Of a DNA stretch of 64,000 bases, positions 17,513 through 27,098 are shown in pieces. Within the stretch, counting starts at the first letter, position 1; the number at the start of each line of letters is the position of its first letter. Where the stretch lies: positions 1 through 64,000 of the forward strand of contig NZ_BOOZ01000015.1 of NCBI RefSeq assembly GCF_016863495.1. Reading direction: 5' to 3'. The notes below the pieces were generated by a model that was not told the origin of the DNA, did not search any database, and saw only the letters and a list, made by a program, of their open reading frames with translations. The position numbers and the translations under genes were made by a program. The DNA comes from Micromonospora andamanensis (lineage in GTDB: Bacteria > Actinomycetota > Actinomycetes > Mycobacteriales > Micromonosporaceae).

Positions 17513-19243
17513 TTAGAGGTGGTTGGGGGCGGAGATGCCGAGCAGGTGCAGGCCGGTGCGGAGGGTGTCGCCGGTGAGACGGCACAGGGCGAGGCGGTTT
17601 CCGCGACTGGAACCAGTGGCGCGCAGCACCGGGCAGTGCTCGTAGAACGCGGTGAAGGTCTGCGCCAGCCGGTACAGGTAACCGCAGAGGCGGTGCGGCT
17701 CACTTGCGGCGACCACCTCGGCGAGGGTGTCGGCGAACGCGTCGAGGTCGAGGATCAGCGCCCGCTCCGCCGGTTCCAGGGCGGCGGTCGGATCGACTGT
17801 CACGTCGGCACCGTCGGCGCGGGCCAGGATGGAGCGGACGCGGGCGTGCGCGTACTGGAGGTAGACGCCTGTGTTGCCGGCCAGCGCCAGCATCCGCCGT
17901 GGCTCGTAGGTGTAGTCGCGGGCCCGGTTGGTGGCCAGGTCGGCGTACTTCACCGCGCCGATGCCTACCTGTCGCGCCCGCTCGTCCAGGGCGGCCCCGG
18001 TCAGCCCGGGATTCCTCGCCGCGACCACCTCGCGGGCGTGATCGACCGCCTCGGTGAGCAGGTCGACAAGGCGGACGGTGTCACCGGCCCGGGTCTTGAA
18101 CGGCCGTCCGTCGGGGCCGAGGACGGTACCGAAGGCGACGTGGACGGCGGACACGGCTGACGGCAGCCACCCGGCCCGCCGCGCGGTGTCGAAGACCATC
18201 CGGAAGTGCAGGGCCTGCCGGGCGTCGACCACGTACAGCAGCCGGTCGGCGTGCAGCTCGACGACGCGCTGCCGCAGCGCGGCCAGGTCGGTCGCGGCGT
18301 AGCCGAAACCGCCGTCGCGCTTGCGTACGATGAGTGGCGTCGGCTCGCCGTCGGGGCCGCGCAGGTCGTCGAAGAAGACGCAGAGCGCGCCGTCACTCGT
18401 CACCGCGACCGCACGCCGCTCAAGCTCGTCGGCGACCTCGGGCAGCGCGGCGTTGTAGGCGCTCTCCCCCACCACGTCGGCGTCTGTCAACCGCACGCCG
18501 AGCCGTTCGTAGACGTCGGTGAAGTAGCGGGTCGACTCGGCGACGATGTCCCGCCAGGCGGCCACGGTGCCGGGGTCGCCGGCCTGCAACGCCACCACCC
18601 GCCGCCGGGCCCGCTCGGCGAAAGCGGGGTCGGCGTCGAACTCCGCCCGCGCCCGCCGGTAGAGCGTGGCCAGCCGTCCCATGGTGCCGCCGTCGCCGGA
18701 CAGCGACGGATCGGGGTGCTCGACCTGGTACTGGATGAGCATGCCGAACTGGGTTCCCCAGTCACCGATGTGGTTGCGCCGCACCACTGTGCCGCCGAGG
18801 TGTTCCAGGATCCGGACCAGCGCGTCGCCGATGATCGTGGAGCGCAGATGCCCGACGTGCATCTCCTTGGCGATGTTCGGCTGCGAGTAGTCGATCACGG
18901 TGGTGACGCCCGCCTCGGGGGTACCCACGCCGAGCCGGTCGTCGCCCATCCGACCGGCGAGCTGAGCCAGCAACGCCCGGTCGGTCAGGTCGATGTTGAC
19001 GAAGCCCGGGCCGGCCACGCCCGCCCTGGCCACCAGACCGTCGTCGGGTAGGCCGGCGACCAGCTCCGCCGCGACCTCCCGCGGATTGCGGCGCAGCCTC
19101 CGCGCCGCCGCCAGCGCGCCGTCGGCCTGGAAGTCGGCGTGCTCGGAGCGACGGATCTGCGGCGCCAGGTCCGCCATTCCCAGGCGGTCCACGACGGCGG
19201 TGACGGACTCGGACAACGACGAGGCCAGCGAGGGCACGGTCAC
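17513..19243 (-). CDS. argS: arginyl-tRNA synthetase
   Basis: A 576-residue class I synthetase charging tRNA(Arg). The HIGH-type signature is HVGHLRS in QPNIAKEMHVGHLRSTIIGD, around residue 125. The KMSKS position is replaced by a GRPFKTRAGDTVRL segment, as is usual in ArgRS. The C-terminal anticodon-binding helices and the YAHARVRSI motif are present. The start is a GTG at 19243 with AGGGAG five bases upstream; a frame extension to 19420 is not supported. The 'PNIAKEMHVGH' form is that of Escherichia coli ArgRS. To my recollection mycobacterial ArgRS has a different HIGH region, so this may be a second or transferred copy. Confidence 0.93.
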   Translation of the reverse strand: MTVPSLASSLSESVTAVVDRLGMADLAPQIRRSEHADFQADGALAAARRLRRNPREVAAELVAGLPDDGLVARAGVAGPGFVNIDLTDRALLAQLAGRMGDDRLGVGTPEAGVTTVIDYSQPNIAKEMHVGHLRSTIIGDALVRILEHLGGTVVRRNHIGDWGTQFGMLIQYQVEHPDPSLSGDGGTMGRLATLYRRARAEFDADPAFAERARRRVVALQAGDPGTVAAWRDIVAESTRYFTDVYERLGVRLTDADVVGESAYNAALPEVADELERRAVAVTSDGALCVFFDDLRGPDGEPTPLIVRKRDGGFGYAATDLAALRQRVVELHADRLLYVVDARQALHFRMVFDTARRAGWLPSAVSAVHVAFGTVLGPDGRPFKTRAGDTVRLVDLLTEAVDHAREVVAARNPGLTGAALDERARQVGIGAVKYADLATNRARDYTYEPRRMLALAGNTGVYLQYAHARVRSILARADGADVTVDPTAALEPAERALILDLDAFADTLAEVVAASEPHRLCGYLYRLAQTFTAFYEHCPVLRATGSSRGNRLALCRLTGDTLRTGLHLLGISAPNHL

Positions 19244-19655
19244 GGGAACTCCCTGGGATGGGATGAACGGGATCGTCACGAGGCGTGCCGGCCGCACGGC
19301 AGGTGCGGGCACGGCGGAAGGAACGCGCGGGAGAGCCGGACGACTATCGTCGTCGCAGGCGCGAGCGGCGGACGGTGCCCAGCACCCGGTCCATCTCCAC
19401 CGCCTCGAACGCCGGGCCACGATCCGAGCGCGGCCAGATTCCGGAAGTGTAACCCGCGATCCGGCATGGACGTGGGCAGGGTCGGCGCGTGCGCGGCGGC
19501 GACGGGGCTCGTCGCCGTCGAGCGGTGGGGAAAACCCTGATTCCCTCGCGGCGGGCGCTGTCTAGGGTCGATCGCATGGTTCGTCCCGGGTGCGCGCTGG
19601 TCTGACCACTTCCGCGCGCAGGGGTGGTGCCGTTCCGATCCGACGAGGAGTCCCG
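19244..19655. other. intergenic region between divergent argS and lipoprotein genes
   Basis: A 412-base gap that must contain the argS promoter and the promoter of the lipoprotein gene at 19656. Short open frames cross it in several readings, but none has a ribosome site plus recognisable protein. I see no clear tRNA, T-box or riboswitch structure. Confidence 0.45.
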
Positions 19656-21122
19656 GTGCGCAAGGTTGTCTCGGCTGTCCTCACCGTGGTGCTCGCGCTG
19701 ACCGCGACGGGTTGCGCCGGCGGGTCACCTGGGGATCCGGGCGTCGACGAGGACCCGTACAGCGAGTCCGCGCTGCGCTACGGCATGGCACCGGTTCCCC
19801 ATCCCGACCTGACGTACCAGCCCGACGTGGTCCTGGTCGGCGGTGGCGGGCGCTCGGTCCGGTCGGTCACCGCCGACGGCCTGACCTGGCGGCTCGACGG
19901 CGACGCGCCCCGCGCCGACGATCTGGCGCCCGGGAAGGTCATGTTCGTCACCGGCCGTGGCGTCGGCCGGGTGCTCGACGTGCAACGCGACGGCGGCGAC
20001 CTGCTCGTCACGATCGGCCCGGTCACGGTCACCGACGTGATCCGCGACGGCACCCTCGAACAGCGCGGCATCGCCATCGAGAACCCGGTGGTCTACCAGG
20101 CCGGTGAACCGATCTGGGCGATGCCCGAAGAGGAGGCCGACGCCCTGGGCGCCACGCCGACCGGTCGGGCCGGCCGGGCCGGGCCGCTACGGCTCGCCCC
20201 GCCGCCGCCGCGACCGAACCAGCCGCCACCGAGCCGTGGCGGTGGCGAGGTCAGGACTGTCGTCGCCAACTTCTCCACGGGCGTCAGCCTCAACGATGGT
20301 GCGGAGGTCAGCTTCCACTACCACCGCAACGGTACGAAGTTGTCCGGGCGGGCCGCGCTGACCTTCGCCAGGCCGGAGGCGGACTTCCACCTGAAGATCA
20401 ATGGCGGGTCGGTGACCCGGGCGGAGCTCTCGATAGGCGGCGGCTTCGGCATCCGCTACTCGTTCGAGGCCGGTCTCCGGGACGGGCAGAACATCCGGGC
20501 GGTGCTGCCCATCCCGGTGGACTTCAGCATCCCGATGGGCACCGTGCTCGGCGTGCCGCTGGCGCTGACGCTCAGCCAGACGGTGAAGGTCACCACCGCG
20601 TTCGGCGCGAAGGTGGGCACGATCAAGGGCAAGGGTGAGTTCTCCCTCGCCGGCTCGCTCGGCTACGGCTACGCCAACGGCACGTTCGGCCCGCAGGTCA
20701 GCAAGAACTTCAAGCGCAAGGAGAGCCTGATCAACTCCTTGCATGGCGTCCCGGTCGGGGTGATGGGCCTGCTCATCGAGCATCAGGTCCGCTTCGACGT
20801 CGGGTTCAGCGCATTCGTGCTCAAGGCCGGCCTGTTCTTCGAGGTGTCCACCGCCTACGGGACGACGATCGGGTCGGCGCTGGGCGCGCCGCTGGCGGTC
20901 TGTCGGGGCGTGGGTATCGGCGTCCGGGCCTCGTACGGTGTGGGTTACACGATCCTGGCCCCGGTGGTAAACGTGATCAACAAGTTCCTCACCCTGATCA
21001 ATGTCAAGCCGATCGACCCGTCCGGCAAGCTGGGGCCACCACCGTACGTCATCCACAGCGACGAAGAGATCATCCCGCCCGGCACCAAACTCTGCGGCAC
21101 TCCGAAGCCGTCCGCAGGCTGA
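19656..21122 (+). CDS. putative lipoprotein of unknown function
   Basis: A 488-residue protein. The N-terminus VRKVVSAVLTVVLALTATGC gives a lipoprotein signal with the modified cysteine at residue 20. The mature part is rich in beta-strand-like and glycine-rich segments. A Pro-rich linker (APPPPRPNQPPPSRGG) near residue 190 separates two halves. The second half has alternating hydrophobic stretches such as LGVPLALTLSQTVKVTTAFG that look like a beta-sandwich or barrel. The start is the GTG at 19656, preceded by GAGGAG five bases away; the frame continues upstream without support. I do not recognise a family. Confidence 0.7.
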   Translation: MRKVVSAVLTVVLALTATGCAGGSPGDPGVDEDPYSESALRYGMAPVPHPDLTYQPDVVLVGGGGRSVRSVTADGLTWRLDGDAPRADDLAPGKVMFVTGRGVGRVLDVQRDGGDLLVTIGPVTVTDVIRDGTLEQRGIAIENPVVYQAGEPIWAMPEEEADALGATPTGRAGRAGPLRLAPPPPRPNQPPPSRGGGEVRTVVANFSTGVSLNDGAEVSFHYHRNGTKLSGRAALTFARPEADFHLKINGGSVTRAELSIGGGFGIRYSFEAGLRDGQNIRAVLPIPVDFSIPMGTVLGVPLALTLSQTVKVTTAFGAKVGTIKGKGEFSLAGSLGYGYANGTFGPQVSKNFKRKESLINSLHGVPVGVMGLLIEHQVRFDVGFSAFVLKAGLFFEVSTAYGTTIGSALGAPLAVCRGVGIGVRASYGVGYTILAPVVNVINKFLTLINVKPIDPSGKLGPPPYVIHSDEEIIPPGTKLCGTPKPSAG

Positions 21123-21178
21123 CCCGGTGTCAACCGGTCCGACGTCTGTGATGGCGGTCGGTGGTCGTCGCGGGCCGC

Positions 21179-21628
21179 TCAGTCGGGCAGGTCGGCGATC
21201 CGGGTCGAGAGCTCGCGCAGCATGGCGAGTTCGTCGGCACTCACATGCTCCAGGAAGCGGGACCGCACCGAGACGACGTGGTGCGGGGCTGCCCGTTCGA
21301 GGACGCCGAAGCCGTCGTCGGTCAGGCGCAGGAGACAACCACGGGCGTCCTGCGGATCCGGCTCCTTGTCGATGAGCCCTCGTACCTGCATCCGGGCGGC
21401 GTGGTGGGACAGGCGGCTGCGCGACCACTCCATCTTGGCGGCCAGCTCACGGAGCGGCCACCGTCGGTCGGGTTTCTCCGACAGGGTGCTCAGCACCTCG
21501 TAGTCCGCGGCGGACAGTCCGGAGTCGCGCGCCAGGTCGCGGCCGATCCGGGCGGGTAGTGCGATGAGCAGCCGCCGGAAGGCACGCCACGCCTGCTCCT
21601 CGTCCGCGCTCAGCCATGCGGTGTCCAT
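21179..21628 (-). CDS. MarR-family transcriptional regulator
   Basis: A 149-residue winged-helix repressor. The wHTH is visible from about residue 45 to 105: DYEVLSTLSEKPDRRWPLRELAA, then the recognition helix around MEWSRSRLSHHAARM and the wing DPQDARGCLLRLTDDG. The ATG at 21628 is chosen because AGGTAGGG lies about eight bases upstream. It diverges from the FMN-reductase/GNAT gene. Two similar palindromes in the 57-base gap are the likely operators, allowing control of both genes. MarR members often sense phenolics, quinones or oxidants. Confidence 0.88.
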   Translation of the reverse strand: MDTAWLSADEEQAWRAFRRLLIALPARIGRDLARDSGLSAADYEVLSTLSEKPDRRWPLRELAAKMEWSRSRLSHHAARMQVRGLIDKEPDPQDARGCLLRLTDDGFGVLERAAPHHVVSVRSRFLEHVSADELAMLRELSTRIADLPD

Positions 21629-21642
21629 GACCGTCACCCTAC

Positions 21643-21666
21643 CTTTCGTTGACACGTCATCGAAAG
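21643..21666. promoter_or_regulatory. MarR operator, site 1 (imperfect palindrome)
   Basis: A 24-base imperfect palindrome with perfect six-base outer arms CTTTCG/CGAAAG and core TTGACACGTCAT. It lies just upstream of the MarR start codon and overlaps its likely promoter. The core matches the neighbouring site 2 except for a few bases, which supports autoregulation. Confidence 0.6.
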
Positions 21667-21677
21667 TCCGCATAGGG

Positions 21678-21695
21678 TCGATGACATGTCATCGA
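21678..21695. promoter_or_regulatory. MarR operator, site 2 (perfect 18-bp palindrome)
   Basis: TCGATGACATGTCATCGA is a perfect 18-bp palindrome. It contains the start codon of the FMN-reductase/GNAT gene (ATG at 21686). Bound repressor would block transcription at the start itself. The core TGACxyGTCA is shared with site 1. Confidence 0.7.
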
Positions 21696-22804
21696 ATAGC
21701 CCTGTCAACCTTCGGGTCCTCGTCATCATCGCCAGCACCCGACCCGGCCGGCTCGGACCCGCCATCGCCGACTGGTTCGTACGGGCCGTCCGGTCGGACG
21801 CCGGGTCCGACGCGACCACTGTCGACGTCGCCGATCTGGCCGACATCGCGCTGCCGTTGCTCGACGAACCCGAGCATCCCGCCAGCGGCAGCTACCAGCA
21901 CGAGCACACCCGCAGGTGGAGCCGCACCGTGGCCGCCGCCGACGCCTTCGTGGTGGTCACACCCGAGTACAACTTCGGCATGCCTGCGGTGCTGAAGAAC
22001 GCCTTCGACTTCCTCTACCACGAGTGGGCGTGGAAGCCGGTCGCCTTCGTCAGCTACGGCAACACCTCCGCCGGCACCCGGTCGGTGCAGATGGCGAAGC
22101 AGGTCGTCACGACACTGCGGATGATGCCCATCGGCGCCACCGTCGCCCTGCGCATCGCGGACAACGTCCACGACGATCGGGTGACCGGATCCGCGGCGCT
22201 CGACGGTGCCGCTCGGGCGGTGCTGGGCGAGCTGAGCCGGGTGGCCCGCGCGTTGCGTCCGTTGCGCGCCGGAACCGACCCGACGGCCGTCGCCGGGCCG
22301 GTTCCGGGCCTCACCCTCGGCGAAGCCCGGCCCGGCGACCTGGCGGAGCTGCTCGTCCTGCAACGGTGCTGCTGGGTCCAGGAGGCCATCGCCAACGACA
22401 CCCTCGACCTGGCACCGCTGCGGGAGACCCTCGGCGACCTGACGGCATCGCTGACGACCTGGCGGTGGTGGTGCGTACGCCGCGACGGCCGCCTCGTCGC
22501 CGCGGTACGCGCCCGGGCAGACGAGCGGGCCTGGCTGATCGGTCGCCTGATGGTGGCGCCCGACCAGGCGGGCAACGGCATCGGCTCCTGGCTGCTGTCG
22601 TACGCCGAGGGACAGGCACCCGCGCAGACCACGCACTGCACACTCTTCACCGGCCACCGCAGCACCAGCAACATCAGCCGGTACGAGCGCGCCGGCTACA
22701 CCCTGGTCACGACTGCCGACACCCCGCCCGGTAGCGTCCGCCTCGCCAAGCCCCGCGCCGACCAGCCGACGAGCGCTGTCGGCCACGGTGTCGGTGTGGG
22801 GTGA
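21686..22804 (+). CDS. NAD(P)H-dependent FMN reductase / GNAT acetyltransferase fusion
   Basis: A 372-residue two-domain protein. Residues about 8-190 are a flavodoxin-like NADPH:FMN reductase domain with the FMN-binding loop IIASTRPGRLG, the PEYNFGMPAVLKNAFD motif and FVSYGNTSAG. Residues about 205-360 form a GNAT domain with an acetyl-CoA loop around VAPDQAGNGIGSWLL. The start ATG lies inside a perfect palindrome, with AGGG at 21674-21677 as a weak ribosome site. It is probably repressed by the divergent MarR protein. Flavin reduction joined to acetylation suggests detoxification of a quinone-, nitro- or amine-containing compound. Confidence 0.82.
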   Translation: MSSNSPVNLRVLVIIASTRPGRLGPAIADWFVRAVRSDAGSDATTVDVADLADIALPLLDEPEHPASGSYQHEHTRRWSRTVAAADAFVVVTPEYNFGMPAVLKNAFDFLYHEWAWKPVAFVSYGNTSAGTRSVQMAKQVVTTLRMMPIGATVALRIADNVHDDRVTGSAALDGAARAVLGELSRVARALRPLRAGTDPTAVAGPVPGLTLGEARPGDLAELLVLQRCCWVQEAIANDTLDLAPLRETLGDLTASLTTWRWWCVRRDGRLVAAVRARADERAWLIGRLMVAPDQAGNGIGSWLLSYAEGQAPAQTTHCTLFTGHRSTSNISRYERAGYTLVTTADTPPGSVRLAKPRADQPTSAVGHGVGVG

Positions 22805-22850
22805 TCTCCAGGCATGAGGGTCAGGGTGGTCGGTGCCGTGGCAGGCGGCT

Positions 22851-24020
22851 TCACCGAGACGGCGTGGACGGCGGCAGCGTCACCGTGACGGTCAGGCCCC
22901 CGGCGGTGCGTGGTTCGGCCTCGGCGGTGCCGCCGTGCGCCCGGGCCACCGCCCGCACGATCGACAGCCCGAGTCCGAAGCCCCTGGTGCCGGCCACCCG
23001 CTCCCGACTGAGCCGCCGGAACGGCTGGAACATCGTCTCCACGTCGTAGCTCGGGACCACCGGACCGGTGTTGACCACGACCAGTGTGGGTCGTCCGGCC
23101 ACCTCGTCGGTGCGCACCCGTACCCAGCCGTCCACCGGCACGTTGTGCCGCAACGCGTTCTCCACCAGGTTGAAGGTGAGCCGCTCCAACAGCACCGGGT
23201 CGCCCACGGTGCGGGCCGGCGCAAACGACCTGTGTACCTGGACACCCGGGTACACCGGTGCCACCTGCTCGAGCACGTGGGCAGCGATCTCGGCGAGGTC
23301 GACCGCCGCGCGCTCGGTCACCTCACTCTCCGAGTCGGCGAGGGTCAGCAGGCCGTCGATCAGCCGCTCATGCCGTTCGTTCACCGACAGCAACGCCTCG
23401 CCGAGACGACGCACCTCGGCCGGGGCGTCCGGCCGACTCACCGCCAGCTCGACCAACGCCCGGTTCAACGCCAACGGCGTCCGCAGCTCGTGGGAGGCGT
23501 TCGCCACGAACCGTCGCTGCCCGTCGAAGGACCGGTCCAGCCGCTCCAGCATCTGGTCGAACGTGTCGGCCAGCTCCCGTACCTCGTCGCGGGGGCCGGT
23601 CAACGCGATCCGTTCGTGCAGACCACGTCCGGCGGAGTCGGCCCCGGCGATCCGCCGGGCCGTCCCGGTGATCTGGTGCAGCGGCTGCAACGTCCGGCCG
23701 GCGATGAGCCAACCGATCGCCACCGCCGCCGCCGAGACCACCACCAATGCGATGCCCCCCTGAGTGAGCAGCGACTCCAGGGCGTTGCGCCGGGCCTCGG
23801 TCTGCACGTCCTGGATCAGCATGCGGATCCTGTCGAGATCCTCCATCGACGTCGGGATCCGGGCGACCACTGTGGCCCGCTCCGGCAGCTCGGCGCGCAT
23901 CGGTTGGGCCAGCCGCTGATCCACGAGCACGTACGTGACGCTGAGCAGGACGATGCCGGCGAGCAGCAGCAGACCCCCGTAGACAAGGGTGAGGCGGGCC
24001 CGCAGAGTCAGTCGCTTCAC
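22851..24020 (-). CDS. sensor histidine kinase of an OmpR-type two-component system
   Basis: A 389-residue membrane kinase. Two membrane segments (about 10-32 and 85-107) flank a short extracellular loop. A HAMP region follows, then the phosphoacceptor box FVANASHELRTPLALNRA (His near residue 182), an N box LVENALRHN and a G box GFGLGLSIV. The GTG start at 24020 overlaps the response-regulator stop (GTGA), so the two are coupled. The pair diverges from a lipoprotein/adaptor/ABC operon and probably controls it in response to an envelope or drug signal. Confidence 0.9.
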   Translation of the reverse strand: MKRLTLRARLTLVYGGLLLLAGIVLLSVTYVLVDQRLAQPMRAELPERATVVARIPTSMEDLDRIRMLIQDVQTEARRNALESLLTQGGIALVVVSAAAVAIGWLIAGRTLQPLHQITGTARRIAGADSAGRGLHERIALTGPRDEVRELADTFDQMLERLDRSFDGQRRFVANASHELRTPLALNRALVELAVSRPDAPAEVRRLGEALLSVNERHERLIDGLLTLADSESEVTERAAVDLAEIAAHVLEQVAPVYPGVQVHRSFAPARTVGDPVLLERLTFNLVENALRHNVPVDGWVRVRTDEVAGRPTLVVVNTGPVVPSYDVETMFQPFRRLSRERVAGTRGFGLGLSIVRAVARAHGGTAEAEPRTAGGLTVTVTLPPSTPSR

Positions 24021-24673
24021 CGGATCGCGTACCCCGCGCCCGGCACTGTCTCGATCACCGGAGGGTCGCCGAGCTTGCGCCGCAGCTTCATCACTGTCAC
24101 CCGGACCACGTTCGTGAACGGGTCGATGTGCTCGTCCCACGCCCGTTCCAGCAACTCCTCCGCGGAGACCACCGCCCCGTCGGCCCGCAGCAGCTCGGCC
24201 AGCACCGCGAACTCCTTGCGCGACAGCGGCACGTACCGACCGTCGCGGTGCACCTCACGGCGGCCCGGGTCCACCGCGATGCCCGCCCGGCGCAGCGTCG
24301 GCGGCGCGGCGGGCCGGGCTCGGCGGGTCAGCGCGTGCACCCGGGCGGCCAGCTCCACGAACGCGAACGGTTTCACCAGATAATCGTCGGCGCCGAGGGC
24401 GAGACCGGCCACCCGGTCACGCACCGCGGCAGCCGCGGTGAGCATCAGCACCCGGGTGTCGCCCCCGGAGTCGACGATCGCCCGGCACACCTCGTCGCCG
24501 TGCACCACCGGCAGGTCCCGGTCGAGCACCACCACCGCGTACTCGTTGACCCCGAGCCGTTCCAGGGCGGCGTCACCGTCGTACGCGACGTCGACCGCGA
24601 ACGCCTCCCGGCGCAGCCACTCCGCGATGGCGTCGGCCAACACGTCCTCGTCCTCGACCACCAGCACTCGCAC
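24017..24673 (-). CDS. OmpR-family response regulator
   Basis: A 218-residue DNA-binding response regulator. The receiver domain (about 1-115) shows VLVVEDEDVLA, the phosphoacceptor aspartate in VVVLDRDLPVVHGDE and the conserved lysine in DYLVKPF. The C-terminal winged helix (about 125-218) ends NVVRVTVMKLRRKLGDPPVIETVPGAGYAIR-like, typical of the OmpR/PhoB class. The start is the GTG at 24673; no strong ribosome site precedes it, so it may be leaderless. The kinase gene overlaps its end. It is divergent from the efflux-type operon at 24802. Confidence 0.92.
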   Translation of the reverse strand: MRVLVVEDEDVLADAIAEWLRREAFAVDVAYDGDAALERLGVNEYAVVVLDRDLPVVHGDEVCRAIVDSGGDTRVLMLTAAAAVRDRVAGLALGADDYLVKPFAFVELAARVHALTRRARPAAPPTLRRAGIAVDPGRREVHRDGRYVPLSRKEFAVLAELLRADGAVVSAEELLERAWDEHIDPFTNVVRVTVMKLRRKLGDPPVIETVPGAGYAIR

Positions 24674-24801
24674 CGGTCCATGGTGCCGCGACCCGGGATA
24701 ACGCCGCCGTAAACGTGATCGGTTATGCCCGCGATACGCCCCGTCGCGTGCACTGTCCGGTGTCCGGCGACAGCCGCCGGACGCCGGAAAGGACACCGAC
24801 G

Positions 24802-25332
24802 ATGCGACGGAGCACACGCACGCTTCCCGTGCTGCTGATCCTGGTGCTGGCCGGCTGCGCCGGCCAGGACGACGACGGGGCCGGGGTGGCCACCGCCGGC
24901 GGTGCCGGCGCGACGGCTTCCGCCTCGGCGACCGGCGCCGACGGCAGCGACGAGGAGCGACGGCTGGAGTTCGCCAGATGCATGCGCGACAACGGCGTGG
25001 AGATGCCCGACCCGGAGGCCGGCAACGGACCGATGTTCCGGTTCGACGGCGACGTCGACCCGAAGCAGGTCGAGGCCGGCATGGAGAAGTGCCGCCAGCT
25101 GTTGCCCAACGGCGGGCAGGTGGCGCAACTCGATGCCGAGCAGCTCGAACAGATGCGGGTGATGGCCCGGTGCATGCGCGAGAACGGGGTGCCGGACTTC
25201 CCGGACCCGTCAGCCGACGGCCGGATTCAGATCCAGCGCGACGCCCTGGGGATCGATCCGAACGATCCGGCGTTCCGCTCCGCCCTGGAGGCGTGCCGTC
25301 AGCACGCCCCGCAGTTCGGGGGCGGCCAGTGA
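24802..25332 (+). CDS. lipoprotein of an ABC efflux operon
   Basis: A 176-residue lipoprotein. The N-terminus RTLPVLLILVLAGC gives a lipobox with Cys near residue 19, followed by an Ala/Gly/Ser linker. The rest contains a duplicated pattern, FARCMRDNGVEMPDPE and ARCMRENGVPDFPDPS, each later followed by a cysteine in a helical segment (KCRQLLP; ACRQHAP). Such proteins are common beside actinobacterial MacB-like transporters. Their role is unknown, perhaps substrate capture or sensing. The adaptor gene overlaps its end by four bases. GGAAAGGA lies upstream of the ATG. Confidence 0.78.
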   Translation: MRRSTRTLPVLLILVLAGCAGQDDDGAGVATAGGAGATASASATGADGSDEERRLEFARCMRDNGVEMPDPEAGNGPMFRFDGDVDPKQVEAGMEKCRQLLPNGGQVAQLDAEQLEQMRVMARCMRENGVPDFPDPSADGRIQIQRDALGIDPNDPAFRSALEACRQHAPQFGGGQ

Positions 25333-26401
25333 CCCGCCGTACCCGCCTGCCCGCCGCCGGTGGCGTGGCGCTGGTCCTCGTCGCCGGCGTCGGCGTGGCC
25401 GCGGCGGTCGGCTTCGGTGGCGGCACCGCAGACGACGCCGCCGAGGCCCGCCCGGGAGCGCCCGGCAACGCCACGGTCACCCGGCAGACCCTCGCTGACG
25501 GCGAGACCGTCGACGGTGAACTGGGGTACGGGCCCAGCCGGACCGCAACCAGCCGACTGCCCGGCACGCTCACCGCACTGCCGGACACCGGGGCGCGGGT
25601 GACCCGGGGGAAGTCCCTGTACGCCCTCGACAACGATCCGGTGGTCCTGCTGTACGGGCGGCTGCCCGCGTACCGGACGCTGCGACCCGGCGTCGAGGGT
25701 GCCGACGTCAGACAGCTGGAACGGAACCTGGAGGCGCTGGGCTACTCCGGCTTCACCGTCGACGACGCGTACACCTGGGCCACCGCCGAGGCGGTCCGTG
25801 CCTGGCAGGACGACCTCGGCCTGGCGGAAACTGGCCGCGTCGAACTGGGCCGCGTCGTGTTCGCCGGCGGTGCCGTCCGCGTGGAAGGTCACCAGCTGGA
25901 CGTGGGCGCGGCCGTCCAGGCAGGGCAGGCGGTGCTCACCTACACCGGCACCAACCGGCTGGTCACCGCCGAACTCGACGTCGACGACAAGCGACTCGCC
26001 GACCGTGGCACGGCGGTGCAGGTAACCCTGCCTGACGGCCGGCGGGTGGCCGGAAAGGTCGACACGGTCGAGACGGTGATCCACAACGGTTCGGCGGACG
26101 CCGGTGGCGACACCAGCGCCGAGACGAAGATCGAGGTGACGGTCACCGTCGAGGATCAGCAGGCGCTTGCCGAGTTCGACAGGGCGTCCGCCGAGATCAC
26201 CTTCACCGTCAGCGAGCGTGCGGACGTGCTGACCGTGCCGGTGGCGGCGCTGCTGGCGCTCGCCGAGGGCGGCTACGGGGTGGAGATTCTCGAAAACGGG
26301 AGCAGCCAGATCGTCGCGGTGGCCACCGGGCTGTTCGCCGACGGCCGGGTCGAGGTCAGCGGCGACGGAATCGCCGAGGGCACCACCGTCGGGATACCCC
26401 G

Positions 26402-26405
<4 letters not shown>
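25329..26405 (+). CDS. membrane-fusion/adaptor protein with peptidoglycan-binding domain
   Basis: A 358-residue HlyD/RND-adaptor-like protein anchored by one N-terminal membrane segment (about 5-32). Residues about 115-165 form a PG_binding_1 repeat ([37 protein letters not shown]). The remaining beta-rich barrel resembles membrane-fusion adaptors, as in [18 protein letters not shown]. The start GTG overlaps the preceding stop. In Gram-positive bacteria such adaptors work with MacB-like ABC proteins. The next two genes, also overlapping or adjacent, encode that ATPase and permease. Confidence 0.82.
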
Positions 26406-27097
<692 letters not shown>

Positions 27098-27098
27098 C

